Positions 43,390 through 51,806 of a DNA stretch of 64,000 bases are shown piece after piece. The position numbers and the translations under genes are program-made. Each line of letters opens with the position of its first letter. Within the stretch, counting starts at the first letter, position 1. The stretch covers positions 186,001-250,000 of the forward strand of contig CAWGZM010000012.1 of NCBI GenBank assembly GCA_963827065.1. Direction: 5' to 3'. The notes under the pieces were generated by a model, which did not search any database, was not told the origin of the DNA, and was given only the letters and a program-made list of their open reading frames with translations. The DNA comes from JACVRW01 sp963827065. Its GTDB lineage: Bacteria > Actinomycetota > Thermoleophilia > Solirubrobacterales > Thermoleophilaceae.

Positions 43390-44843
43390 GCCCAATCCGC
43401 CTGAGCGCAGGCCAGCCGGATCGCGTCCATCACCGCGCCCGCCTTCGCCTCGATCTCTCGCACCTCGTAGTCCGGCTCGGAGTCCGCGACGATGCCGCCG
43501 CCCGCCTGCACGTGCACGCGGCCGTCCTTGACGAGCGCGGAGCGGATGTAGATGCAGGTGTCGAGCTCGCCTGTGTAGGAGAGGTAGCCGACCGCACCGC
43601 CGTACGGTCCGCGGCCGCTCGGCTCGAGCTCGTCGATGATCTGCATGGCGCGGATCTTGGGCGCGCCGGACAGCGTCCCGGCGGGCAGCGAGGTCCGCAG
43701 CGCGTCCATTGGCGATACCTCCTCGAGGAGCGTCCCCGACACCGACGAGACGATGTGCATCAGGTGCGAGTATGTCTCGACCGCCATCAGCTCGTCGACC
43801 TGGACGCTGCCGTACTCGCAGACGCGGCCGAGGTCGTTGCGGCCGAGGTCGACGAGCATCACGTGCTCAGCCCGCTCCTTGGCGTCCGCGAGCAGCTCGC
43901 GGGCGCGATTCAGGTCCTCCTCGGTCGTGCCGGCGCGCGGGCGCGTGCCCGCGATCGGCCGCTGCTCGACGCGCCTGCCCGTGACCTTGACGAGCGACTC
44001 CGGAGAGGCGCCGGCGATCTCGAAGTCCTCGAAGTCGAGGAAGTACATGTAGGGGCTCGGGTTGATGGCGCGCAGCCCGCGGTAGATCGAGAACGCGTCG
44101 ACGGGGCAGTTCGCCGTCCAGCGCTGGCTCGGGACCACCTGGTAGACGTCGCCCGCGCGGATGTACTCCTTCGCGCGCTCGACGGCGGCGGCGTAGCCGC
44201 CCGGCCCAAGGTTCGCGAAGAACTCGGGCGCGTCGCGCTTGCCGCGCCCTGCCAGCGGCACGGGCGCGCCGAGCCGCTCGCGCACGTCGGCGATCGTGGC
44301 GGCGGCCTCCTCGTAGGCACGCTCGACATCGCCCTCGGTCACGACGTTCGCCAGCACGGTCAGCTCGTGGCGCAGGTGGTCGAAGGCGAGCAGCACGTCG
44401 GTGACCATCACCGCCAGCTCCGGGACACCGGTCTCGTCCGGGTTCGGCAGGCCGACCGTCGGCTCGAAGGTGCGGACCAGGTCATACCCGAACATCCCGA
44501 CAGCCCCGCCGGCGAACGGCGGCAGCCCGTCGAGCTGGGCGATCCGGTCGCGCTCGAGCGCCTCCGTCACGAGCGAGTACGGGTCCGGGTGCTCGCCGCG
44601 GCCCACCTTGATCAGCGTCCGCGGTCGCAGCCCGAGGAACGACCAGCGCCCGACGCGCTGACCCTGCTCGGCCGACTCGAGCAGGAACGACGGGCCGTCG
44701 CCGCGCAGCTTGAGGTAGGCGGACACCGGGGTCTCGCAGTCGGCGATGAAGGTGTGGCGCAGCGGCACGAGCGTGTGCTCGCGCGCCAGCTCCCGCACCT
44801 CGTCGAGCGAGGGCGTTAGCTCGAGGTCAACGGCGACGCTCAC
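43386..44843 (-). CDS. trpE: Anthranilate synthase, aminase subunit
   Basis: This 485-residue chorismate enzyme has the tryptophan feedback site LLES (about 54-57) followed by a Ser 11 residues later (SAEQGQRVGRWS), so it is probably inhibited by Trp. The catalytic half shows the PIAGTRPRG-like loop (RPIAGTRPRAGT), LVDLGRNDLGRV and GTLSGAPKIRAM. The start GTG at 44843 lies inside the 3' end of hisIE (overlap 17 bases); an ATG at 44861 is also in frame. Confidence 0.95.
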   Translation of the reverse strand: MSVAVDLELTPSLDEVRELAREHTLVPLRHTFIADCETPVSAYLKLRGDGPSFLLESAEQGQRVGRWSFLGLRPRTLIKVGRGEHPDPYSLVTEALERDRIAQLDGLPPFAGGAVGMFGYDLVRTFEPTVGLPNPDETGVPELAVMVTDVLLAFDHLRHELTVLANVVTEGDVERAYEEAAATIADVRERLGAPVPLAGRGKRDAPEFFANLGPGGYAAAVERAKEYIRAGDVYQVVPSQRWTANCPVDAFSIYRGLRAINPSPYMYFLDFEDFEIAGASPESLVKVTGRRVEQRPIAGTRPRAGTTEEDLNRARELLADAKERAEHVMLVDLGRNDLGRVCEYGSVQVDELMAVETYSHLMHIVSSVSGTLLEEVSPMDALRTSLPAGTLSGAPKIRAMQIIDELEPSGRGPYGGAVGYLSYTGELDTCIYIRSALVKDGRVHVQAGGGIVADSEPDYEVREIEAKAGAVMDAIRLACAQADWA

Positions 44844-45399
44844 CGAGCACCTCGTAGGCATCCGCAAGCGACAGCCCGCGCGAGGCGAGCAGCACGGTCA
44901 GGTGGTAGAGGACGTCGGCCGCCTCCTCGGCGACGCGCTCGTCGGACTCCTCGCGAGCGGCGCGCGCCACCTCCTCGGCCTCCTCCTCCACCTTCGCGCC
45001 GATCTCTTCGGGCTGCGCGAGCAGCCGCGCCGTGTAGCTCTCCGCCGGGTCGGCGGTTCGCCGCTCCCCGACGGTGCGCTCGAGCGCCGGCAGCGCCTCG
45101 GCCGGCTGAAGCTCCATGTCGCCGCGGTGGAAGCAGCTGCGCTCGCCCGTGTGGCAGGCCGGGCCGGCCGGCTCGACGAGCGCGATCCAGGCATCCGCGT
45201 CGCAGTCGTAGCGCAGCGCCTGAACGCGCATGACGTTGCCCGACGTGGCGCCCTTGTGCCAGAGCTCTTGGCGCGAGCGCGACCAGAACCACATCTCCCC
45301 ACTCGCGCGTGTGCGCGCGAGTGACTCGTCGTTCACGTACGCGAGCGTCAGGACCTCGCCGGTCCGCGCGTCCTGAACTATGCAAGGCAGCAAGTCCAC
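44827..45399 (-). CDS. hisIE: Bifunctional phosphoribosyl-AMP cyclohydrolase/phosphoribosyl-ATP pyrophosphatase
   Basis: This is a 190-residue fusion. Residues 1-100 are HisI (EMWFWSRSRQELWHKGATSGN, DCDADAW, CHTGERSCF with the zinc cysteines). Residues about 108-190 are HisE (EEIGAKVEEEAEEVARAA, EEAADVLYHLTVLLA). It carries out two early steps of histidine synthesis. Its 3' end overlaps trpE, so histidine and tryptophan genes, both users of PRPP, are coupled here. The start is GTG at 45399. Confidence 0.94.
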   Translation of the reverse strand: MDLLPCIVQDARTGEVLTLAYVNDESLARTRASGEMWFWSRSRQELWHKGATSGNVMRVQALRYDCDADAWIALVEPAGPACHTGERSCFHRGDMELQPAEALPALERTVGERRTADPAESYTARLLAQPEEIGAKVEEEAEEVARAAREESDERVAEEAADVLYHLTVLLASRGLSLADAYEVLGERRR

Positions 45400-45412
45400 C
45401 GCCTGATTATGG

Positions 45413-46186
45413 CTAGCCCCGCCCCAGCGGAATCTTCAGGAACTCGTGGACGACACCGATTTGGTCGAACCCGAGCCGCCGGTAGAGCTGCTGCGGCCAG
45501 TCACTCCCGTCCGTGAGCAGGAAAACGGGCGCCCTGCCGGCCGCCCTGGCATACGCGCTCGCCGCGTGCACCGCTGCGCTGGCGTGACCGCGTCCGCGGC
45601 GCGCCTCGATGGTGCCGACCTCGTCGACCTGGGCCAGCTCGCCGTCCATGTACAGCCGGCAGGCGCAGGCGGGGTCGTCGGGCGGCGACGCGAAGTCGCG
45701 TGCTTCGAGGGCGCTGCCATAGCGCTCGTCCATGGCCGCCAGCTGGCGGACCGCGGCGGCCTGCCAGCCGAAGGGCTGCTCGCGCCGGAACGCGGCGAGC
45801 GTCGCGGCGCCCACGGCGCGCTCGACCTCGGCTGCCGCTCCGTCGGGGATCCCGCGCTCGGGCGCGCGCGCCTGCACCATCACCAGCAGCCGGAAGACGT
45901 TCCAGCCGTCCGCCTGGAGTGCGGGCGCGAGGCGCTCGCCGAGCTCGCGGTCGTGCACGACGAGCTTTCGGTGCGCGAATGCGTTCTGGATCTCGTGGGC
46001 CTCCTGCATCAGCGCGGCCGCCTCGGCCTTCGGGTCGTCCACGTGGATGGCATTGAGCTGCCAGACGAGCGGCAGGCTGGGGGTGAGCATCGCCGCGCCG
46101 TGAGGCGTCGGCAGCACCTCGTCGCAGACCGCCTCCTCGGTACGGCGAAGGAAGCCGAGGATCCTGCCGAGCTCGCCTTCGCTCAC
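45413..46186 (-). CDS. GNAT-family N-acetyltransferase
   Basis: This 257-residue protein has two GNAT-like lobes. The C-terminal lobe carries the acetyl-CoA loop EARRGRGHASAAVHAA and the terminal LYRRLGFDQIG, while the N-terminal lobe is degenerate. The acceptor is unknown. The GTG at 46186 overlaps the era stop, placing it at the end of the phoH-ybeY-era group. Confidence 0.83.
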   Translation of the reverse strand: MSEGELGRILGFLRRTEEAVCDEVLPTPHGAAMLTPSLPLVWQLNAIHVDDPKAEAAALMQEAHEIQNAFAHRKLVVHDRELGERLAPALQADGWNVFRLLVMVQARAPERGIPDGAAAEVERAVGAATLAAFRREQPFGWQAAAVRQLAAMDERYGSALEARDFASPPDDPACACRLYMDGELAQVDEVGTIEARRGRGHASAAVHAASAYARAAGRAPVFLLTDGSDWPQQLYRRLGFDQIGVVHEFLKIPLGRG

Positions 46187-47064
46187 TCGATCCCCAGGCG
46201 GTCGAGCAGTCCCTCGTCGCGGCGCCAGCCCTTGCGGACGCGCACGTTCAGCTCGAGATGCACCCGGCGCCCGAGCATCGCCTCGATCTCCTTGCGCGCG
46301 GCCGTGCCGACTGCCCTCACCATCTGCCCGCCGCGCCCGACGAGGATGCCCTTCTGCGACTCGGTCTCGGCCCAAACACGGGCACGGATCACCAGCAGGC
46401 CGTCGTCGCGCTCCTCGAGCTCGTTGATCTCGACCTCCACCGAATGCGGGACCTCCTCGCGCGTGCGCCGCAGGACCTGCTCGCGGACGAGCTCGGCGAG
46501 CCGCACCTCTAGGGCGAGGTCGCTCTTCTCCTCGGGCGGGTAGAGGAACGGGCCGTCCGGCAGCAGCTCGACAAGCCCGGCGACCACCTCGTCGACGCCT
46601 GCACCGGTGAGCGCGCTAACCGGATACACCTCCCCCGGCACGCCGAGGTCGGCGGCGGTCTGGAGCGCGGCGACGGTACGGGCCTTGTCGAGCCGGTCGA
46701 CCTTGTTGAGCGCTGTCACGCAGGGCAGCCCGACGTTCCGGATCGCGTGGGCGATGAAGCGGTCGCCCGGGCCGATCTCCTGCTCGCCGTTCAGGACGAG
46801 CAGCACGGCGTCGGCCTCCGCGAGCGAGCGCTCGACGCGCCGCTGCATGCGCTCGGTCAGCGGATCGCGCGGGCGCTGGACGCCGGGCAGGTCGACGAGC
46901 ACGAGCTGCCAGTCGTCGCCGGTCGCGATCCCGCGGATCTCCCGCCTCGTCGTCTGAGGCTTGTCGGAGACGATCGCGACCTTGCCGCCGACGATCCGGT
47001 TGACGAGGGTCGACTTGCCGGCGTTCGGCCGACCAGCGAACGCGACGAAGCCGGAGCGGGTCAC
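46183..47064 (-). CDS. era: GTPase Era
   Basis: This 293-residue ribosome-maturation GTPase binds near the 3' end of 16S rRNA. G1 (GRPNAGKSTL), G3 (DLPGVQ) and G4 (NKVD) motifs are present. The C-terminal KH domain shows ETESQKGILVGRGGQMVR. The GTG at 47064 overlaps the ybeY stop. Confidence 0.96.
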   Translation of the reverse strand: MTRSGFVAFAGRPNAGKSTLVNRIVGGKVAIVSDKPQTTRREIRGIATGDDWQLVLVDLPGVQRPRDPLTERMQRRVERSLAEADAVLLVLNGEQEIGPGDRFIAHAIRNVGLPCVTALNKVDRLDKARTVAALQTAADLGVPGEVYPVSALTGAGVDEVVAGLVELLPDGPFLYPPEEKSDLALEVRLAELVREQVLRRTREEVPHSVEVEINELEERDDGLLVIRARVWAETESQKGILVGRGGQMVRAVGTAARKEIEAMLGRRVHLELNVRVRKGWRRDEGLLDRLGIE

Positions 47065-47432
47065 AGCCGCTCCATGACCGCGTCCTGCAGCGCGAGCATC
47101 TCGCCGTCGTCCGTCTCGTGGTCGTACCCGCACAGGTGCAGGACGCCGTGGACCACGGCCTCGCCGAGGTCATGGGTGTGCTCGGGACAGATCACCACGT
47201 CGCCGAGCTCACGCGGCCCGGCAGCCCGCCCGCCCTCGTCCACGGGGAACGAGAGGACGTCGGTGGGCCGGTCGCGCCCGCGGTGCAGGCGATTCAGCTC
47301 GCGGATGCGCTCGTCTTCCACAAGCTCGATTGCGAGGTGGCCGTCAGCGACTCCCGCGGCGCGCAGCGCCGCATGGGCGGCCTGCCGCAGAGCGGCCGCG
47401 TTCGGGCCGGCGCCGATCACCTCGATGTCCAT
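47061..47432 (-). CDS. ybeY: Endoribonuclease YbeY
   Basis: This 123-residue metal-dependent RNase is involved in 16S rRNA 3'-end processing and ribosome quality control. The zinc-binding signature HGVLHLCGYDH is intact, and RPTDVLSFP is the usual upstream motif. The order phoH-ybeY-era is classical. Confidence 0.95.
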   Translation of the reverse strand: MDIEVIGAGPNAAALRQAAHAALRAAGVADGHLAIELVEDERIRELNRLHRGRDRPTDVLSFPVDEGGRAAGPRELGDVVICPEHTHDLGEAVVHGVLHLCGYDHETDDGEMLALQDAVMERL

Positions 47433-47446
47433 CGCGTTCAGAGCCG

Positions 47447-48424
47447 TCAGCCCTGGCTGCTGCGCGCCTGGCGCAGCGCGGGCGCCTGCTGCTCGGCGTA
47501 CTCGTTGTAGGCGGCGACGATCCGCTGCACGAGCTTGTGGCGCACCACGTCCTCGCTGCCGAAGCGCACGAACTCGATTCCCTCGACGCGCTCGAGGATC
47601 TCGCCGATCACGACCAGGCCGGAGCGCTGGTCCTTCGGGAGGTCGATCTGGGTGATGTCGCCCGTCACGACCATCTTCGAGTTGAAGCCGAGCCGCGTCA
47701 GGAACATCTTGATCTGCTCGGGGCTCGTGTTCTGCGCCTCGTCGAGGATGATGAAGCTGTCGTTCAGGGTCCTGCCGCGCATGAAGGCGAGCGGCGCCAC
47801 CTCGATCACGCCGCGCTCCAGGTACTGGTTCACGCGCTCGGGCTCGAGCATGTCGTAGAGCGCATCGAAGAGCGGGCGCAGGTACGGGTCGACCTTGGCC
47901 GCGATGTCGCCGGGCAGGAAGCCGAGCCGCTCGCCGGCCTCGACCGCGGGACGCGTCAGCACGATCCGGTTGACCTCGCGCCGCGACAGCGCCGCCACCG
48001 CCATCGCCACGGCGAGGAACGACTTGCCGGTGCCGGCGGGGCCGACGCCGACCGTGATCGTGGAGCGCCGGATGGCGTCCACGTAGCGCTTCTGGTTGAC
48101 GGTCTTCGGCGCGACCTTCAGCCCGCGGTGACGCCAGACCACGTCCTCGAGGATGCGGCTCGGCGACTCGTGCCGGTCGAGCGCGCCCGCGATCGCCTCG
48201 ATCGTCCCGGGGGCGATCTCGTGACCCTGCCTGACCAGGTCGGTGAGCTCGCGCACGACCGTGCGCCCCATCCCGACGTCGTCGTCCTCGCCGTCGAGCG
48301 TGAGCACGTTGCCGCGCAGGAACACCTCGCAGTCGAGGTGCTCCTCGAGCGTCTTCATCACCAGGTCACCGGGGCCCGCGAGCTCGGCGGCCACGTCGTT
48401 CGGAAGCTCGAGCTGGACTCGCAC
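47447..48424 (-). CDS. phoH: PhoH-family ATPase
   Basis: This 325-residue protein has an N-terminal region (1-90, with LRGNVLTLDGEDDDV, perhaps KH-like) and a C-terminal PhoH ATPase domain: GPAGTGKSFLAVAMAV, then DSFIILDEAQNTSPEQIKMFLTRLG and VVTGDITQIDLP. It is thought to act in RNA metabolism with YbeY. The GTG at 48424 shares one base with the yqeY stop. Confidence 0.94.
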   Translation of the reverse strand: MRVQLELPNDVAAELAGPGDLVMKTLEEHLDCEVFLRGNVLTLDGEDDDVGMGRTVVRELTDLVRQGHEIAPGTIEAIAGALDRHESPSRILEDVVWRHRGLKVAPKTVNQKRYVDAIRRSTITVGVGPAGTGKSFLAVAMAVAALSRREVNRIVLTRPAVEAGERLGFLPGDIAAKVDPYLRPLFDALYDMLEPERVNQYLERGVIEVAPLAFMRGRTLNDSFIILDEAQNTSPEQIKMFLTRLGFNSKMVVTGDITQIDLPKDQRSGLVVIGEILERVEGIEFVRFGSEDVVRHKLVQRIVAAYNEYAEQQAPALRQARSSQG

Positions 48425-48855
48425 TACGGAGTCAGCTTCTCCTTCACCGCCGCGCTCACGCGCTTGCCGTCCGCGCGTCCCTTGACCTTCGGCATCACGA
48501 GCGCCATCACCTTGCCCATCTCCTGGGGCGAGGAGGCGCCGGACTCGGCGACCGCATCGCCCACGATCGCGTCCAGCTCTTCCTCCGAGAGCTGCTCCGG
48601 CAGGTAGGAGCTGATGATCTCGGCCTCGCGCTCCTCAGCGTCGGCCAGGTCGGTGCGACCTCCGTCTCGATAGGCCTCGGCGGCCTCGAGCCGGCGCTTG
48701 CGCTCGCGCTGGAGGACGGCGACGTCATCGCCGCCGTTCTCCTTCGCGGCACGCTGAAGCTCGTTCACGATCAGCCGAAGCGCGTGCACGCGCTCCTTCT
48801 CGCCCGCCTTCAGGGCGCTCTTCACGTCATGCTGGACCTGCTCTAGGACTGACAC
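48424..48855 (-). CDS. yqeY: GatB/YqeY-domain protein
   Basis: This 143-residue helical protein is related to the tail domain of the tRNA-amidating enzyme subunit GatB. Typical blocks are HALRLIVNELQRA, YLPEQLSEEELDAIV and SSPQEMGKVMALVMPKVKGRADG. The precise role is unknown. The start is GTG at 48855, only a few bases from the divergent HAD gene. Confidence 0.92.
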   Translation of the reverse strand: MSVLEQVQHDVKSALKAGEKERVHALRLIVNELQRAAKENGGDDVAVLQRERKRRLEAAEAYRDGGRTDLADAEEREAEIISSYLPEQLSEEELDAIVGDAVAESGASSPQEMGKVMALVMPKVKGRADGKRVSAAVKEKLTP

Positions 48856-48882
48856 CGCCTATGAGTTTAGGAGGGCCGAGGG

Positions 48883-49563
48883 ATCGCAGACGAAAAGATT
48901 CGGATCGCGACATTCGACTGCTATGGCACGCTGATCGACTGGGAGGGCGGCGCCGCCGGCTTCCTCTACGAGCTGGCGCGCCGGCACGAGCCCGATCCCC
49001 CTCCCGCTCGCGAGCTGCGCGCCCGCTGGGAGGAGCTCCAGTTCGAGCGCCTGCAGGCGGGCTGGAAGAACTACCGGCACGTGCTCAAGGACTCGCTCGC
49101 CGAGTGGGCAGCGGAGCGCGGCTACCGCTCGAACGAGCACGACGGCGAGGCGCTCGCGCGCTCGATGGAGAGCTGGCAGCCGTTCCCCGACACGGTTCCC
49201 GCGCTGCGGGCGGCCAAGGAGGCCGGCCTCGGGCTGTGGATCATCTCGAACACCGACCGGGCGATCATGGAGCACTCGCTCCGGCACATGGAGGTGGACT
49301 TCGACGGCGTGACGGTGGCCGAGGACGCACGCGCCTACAAACCCTCACGGGCGCCCTTCGACATGGCGCTCCACGAGATGAACGCGTCGCCCAGCGAGGT
49401 GCTGCACGTCGCGTTCGGGTTCAAGTACGACATCGGCACGGCCAAGCAGCTCGGCATGAGGACCGCCTGGGTCAACCGCCACCGCGAGCCCGCCCCCGGG
49501 CCAGAGCGTCCCGACCACGAGTGGACGGACCTTTGGCCGCTCGCCGACATCGCGAGCGCGTGA
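48883..49563 (+). CDS. HAD-superfamily hydrolase (haloacid dehalogenase-like), start codon unclear
   Basis: This HAD protein of about 226 residues has the nucleophile motif TFDCYGTLIDW, motif II IISNTDRAI, the motif III lysine in ARAYKPSRAP, and motif IV-like FGFKYDIGTAKQLGM. The frame is open from 48871 but contains no ATG, GTG or TTG before the conserved DCYGT. I begin it at the ATC at 48883, eight bases after a GGAGGG site (48870-48875); ATT at 48898 is another option. An ATG at 48861 is in a different frame. The next start-like codon (GTG at 49081) would remove the active site. The substrate is unknown. Confidence 0.8.
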   Translation: MADEKIRIATFDCYGTLIDWEGGAAGFLYELARRHEPDPPPARELRARWEELQFERLQAGWKNYRHVLKDSLAEWAAERGYRSNEHDGEALARSMESWQPFPDTVPALRAAKEAGLGLWIISNTDRAIMEHSLRHMEVDFDGVTVAEDARAYKPSRAPFDMALHEMNASPSEVLHVAFGFKYDIGTAKQLGMRTAWVNRHREPAPGPERPDHEWTDLWPLADIASA

Positions 49564-50237
49564 CGCCGCCCGCCGTCGCGATCTTCGACGTCAACGAGAC
49601 GCTCTCGGATCTGTCGCCGCTCGGGGATCGCTTCGAGGAGCTCGGCGCTCCCGCCGAGCTGCTCCCGGCCTGGTTCGCGGCCACGCTTCGGGACGGCATT
49701 GCGCTGACCGCGAGCGGCGCCTACGCCGATTTCCGCGAGGTGGGCCGCGCGAACCTGCTGGCGCAGCTGGCCGGCGTCGAAGGCCTGCGCCGAACCACCG
49801 CCGAGGCCGCCGAGCACGTGCTCGACGGGTTCGCCGCGCTGTCCGTTCACCCGGACGTGCCCGAGGGCTTTCGCCTGCTGCGCGATGCGGGAGTTCGCAT
49901 CGCAACGCTCACGAACGGCAGCGTCGCCATCGCGCGTGGCCTCCTCGAGCGGGCAGGCCTCGAGGAGCTGGCCGAGCGCAACCTGGACGTGTCGGACGTG
50001 CGGCGCTGGAAGCCGGCGCCCGAGCCCTACCTGTACGCCTGCCGCGAGCTCGGCGTGCAGGTGTCCGACGCCGTCCTGATTGCGGCGCATCCCTGGGACG
50101 TGCACGGCGCCCGGAGCGCCGGGCTCCGCGGCGCCTGGCTCGATCGCGAGGGCCTTCCCTACCCGGAGGTCTTCGAGCGGCCCGACGCGAGCGGCCGCGA
50201 CCTGCCGTCGCTCGTTCGCGCGCTGATCGCCCGCTAG
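49560..50237 (+). CDS. Haloacid dehalogenase type II-like HAD hydrolase
   Basis: This 225-residue HAD protein has the nucleophile in FDVNETLSD, motif II ATLTNGSVAIARG, the motif III lysine in RRWKPAPEPY and motif IV AAHPWDVHGARSAG. These match the L-2-haloacid dehalogenase branch, whose members may instead be phosphatases. The GTG start overlaps the stop of the preceding HAD gene. Its TAG shares CTAG with the converging cyclase gene. Confidence 0.87.
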   Translation: MTPPAVAIFDVNETLSDLSPLGDRFEELGAPAELLPAWFAATLRDGIALTASGAYADFREVGRANLLAQLAGVEGLRRTTAEAAEHVLDGFAALSVHPDVPEGFRLLRDAGVRIATLTNGSVAIARGLLERAGLEELAERNLDVSDVRRWKPAPEPYLYACRELGVQVSDAVLIAAHPWDVHGARSAGLRGAWLDREGLPYPEVFERPDASGRDLPSLVRALIAR

Positions 50238-50992
50238 GGCACGATCGCGACGACGCGCGCAGGCGCCGCGCTCGCGCCCACGACCGGCAGTGGGAAGCAC
50301 GCCACCTCGAACCCGCTCGGCGGCAGGGCGCCGAGGTTCGCCAGACGCTCGATCTGCGCGTACGGCAGGTCCGCCTGATGCGCCGCCCAGAACAGGCCCG
50401 GTTCGTCCCGCTCGAGCGCCTCCTGCGCCTGAAGGTGCAGCGGGCCGTCCCAGCCCCACGCGTCTATCCCCATCACCCGCACTCCGCGGTCGAACAGCCA
50501 GTGCGTGGCCTCCGCCGTCACGCGCGGACCGAGGGCGAGGTAGGAGAGATCGTCGAGCGCGGCGTCGCGGCCCGTCCGCACGAGCACGATGTCGCGCTCG
50601 GCGAGCGTGTGCCCGATCCGCTCGAGCTCGGCCTCGACGTCAGCCACGTCGATTCGCTCGCCGTCCCCCTTCGCGGTCATGTCGAGCACCACGCCGGGCG
50701 CCAGGAACCAGTCGAGCGGCAACTGCTCGATCGTCTGCGCCGGCGCGCCGGCCACGCGCGAGTTGTAGTGCCAGGGGGCGTCGACGTGGGTCGAGTTGTG
50801 CGTCCCGAAGCGGGTGAAGCTCTCTGTCGCCCACCCCTCGCCGTCGCGCAGCAGCCGGGCGGGCACGCCCAGTAGGGCCTCCACCTGGGCGGCGCCCTCC
50901 CCGTGCCCGGAGAACTCGATGTCCGTGCGAAACGGCTCGGGCGTGTCGGGCGGGCTCTGGCGGATCGGGGCAGACAGGTCGACGAGCGGCAC
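50234..50992 (-). CDS. Cyclase-family metal-dependent hydrolase C
   Basis: This 252-residue cyclase-family protein has the standard metal motif H65-x3-H69-x-D71-x3-H75 (HNSTHVDAPWH), the opening VPLVDLSAPI and the ending VVGASAAPARVVAIV. It is the most canonical of the four cyclase domains in the window and is the only one outside the catabolic operon. The GTG at 50992 starts 13 bases after the prmA stop, so it is probably read with the hrcA-dnaJ-prmA group. The substrate is unknown. Confidence 0.85.
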   Translation of the reverse strand: MPLVDLSAPIRQSPPDTPEPFRTDIEFSGHGEGAAQVEALLGVPARLLRDGEGWATESFTRFGTHNSTHVDAPWHYNSRVAGAPAQTIEQLPLDWFLAPGVVLDMTAKGDGERIDVADVEAELERIGHTLAERDIVLVRTGRDAALDDLSYLALGPRVTAEATHWLFDRGVRVMGIDAWGWDGPLHLQAQEALERDEPGLFWAAHQADLPYAQIERLANLGALPPSGFEVACFPLPVVGASAAPARVVAIVP

Positions 50993-51005
50993 GGCCGCAG
51001 CGTAC

Positions 51006-51806
51006 CTAGCGCCGGGAGAGGACCAGGGCACTCCAACCCTCTAGCCGCAGGCGGCGTTGTTCGCGCATCTGCCCGAAGGCTTCCACCACCTCATCCTCCT
51101 CTCCCTCGAGTAGTCCGGACGCGATCAGCAGGTCGGGGCCCTCGGGCATCCTGCGGGCGAGCTCGAGCAGCAGCGGGCGCACCAGGTTGGCGGTCATCAC
51201 CGAAGCGGGCGGCAGCGAATCGCTGCGGACGTCCAGGCGCTCGACGGCTGCGAGCACGATGCCGTTCGCCCGCGCGTTCTCGAGCGTCGCGTCGACCGCC
51301 GCGGGATCGTTGTCGAGCGCGATCACCGGCTCGAATCCGAGCAGCGCCGCAGCTATCGCGAGCACGCCCGAGCCGCAGCCGAGGTCCGCGAGCGAACCGC
51401 GCGGCTCGAGGCCCAGCAGCAGCTCGAGACTGAGCCGGGTGGTCGGGTGGGCGCCGGTGCCGAACGCCTGGGCCGGGTCGATCACGAGGTCGAGCGCGCC
51501 GTCGCGCGCCTCGGCCCAGGGTGGTCTCACCCAGACACGCTCGCCCACCAGCACCGGCCGATGGAACTCGCGCCAGCGCTCGGCCCAATCGTCGGCGAGC
51601 TCGTTGCCGCTCACGGTCACCTCGACGCCGCCGACCTCGGCCGGCCCGCTCGGAAACGAGGGCAGCTCGCCGGGCGCGCCGTAGAGCGCAAACTCGACCC
51701 AGCCGTCGCCGTCGACCTGCTCGAAGCCCGCCGGCGCCAGCTCCAGCAGCGCCGCCAGCACGCGCTCGCCCTCCTCGGCCGGAGCGCGAATCGCGAGGCG
51801 GATCAG
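51006..51806 (-). CDS. prmA: Ribosomal protein L11 methyltransferase
   Basis: This 266-residue SAM-dependent enzyme methylates ribosomal protein L11. Family motifs are DPAQAFGTGAHPTTRLSLELL, LADLGCGSGVLAIAAALLG and NLVRPLLLELA. No ATG, GTG or TTG occurs in frame near the conserved N-terminus. The likely start is a CTG at 51806 that forms CTGA with the dnaJ stop, the same overlap geometry as its neighbours. Confidence 0.93.
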   Translation of the reverse strand: MIRLAIRAPAEEGERVLAALLELAPAGFEQVDGDGWVEFALYGAPGELPSFPSGPAEVGGVEVTVSGNELADDWAERWREFHRPVLVGERVWVRPPWAEARDGALDLVIDPAQAFGTGAHPTTRLSLELLLGLEPRGSLADLGCGSGVLAIAAALLGFEPVIALDNDPAAVDATLENARANGIVLAAVERLDVRSDSLPPASVMTANLVRPLLLELARRMPEGPDLLIASGLLEGEEDEVVEAFGQMREQRRLRLEGWSALVLSRR

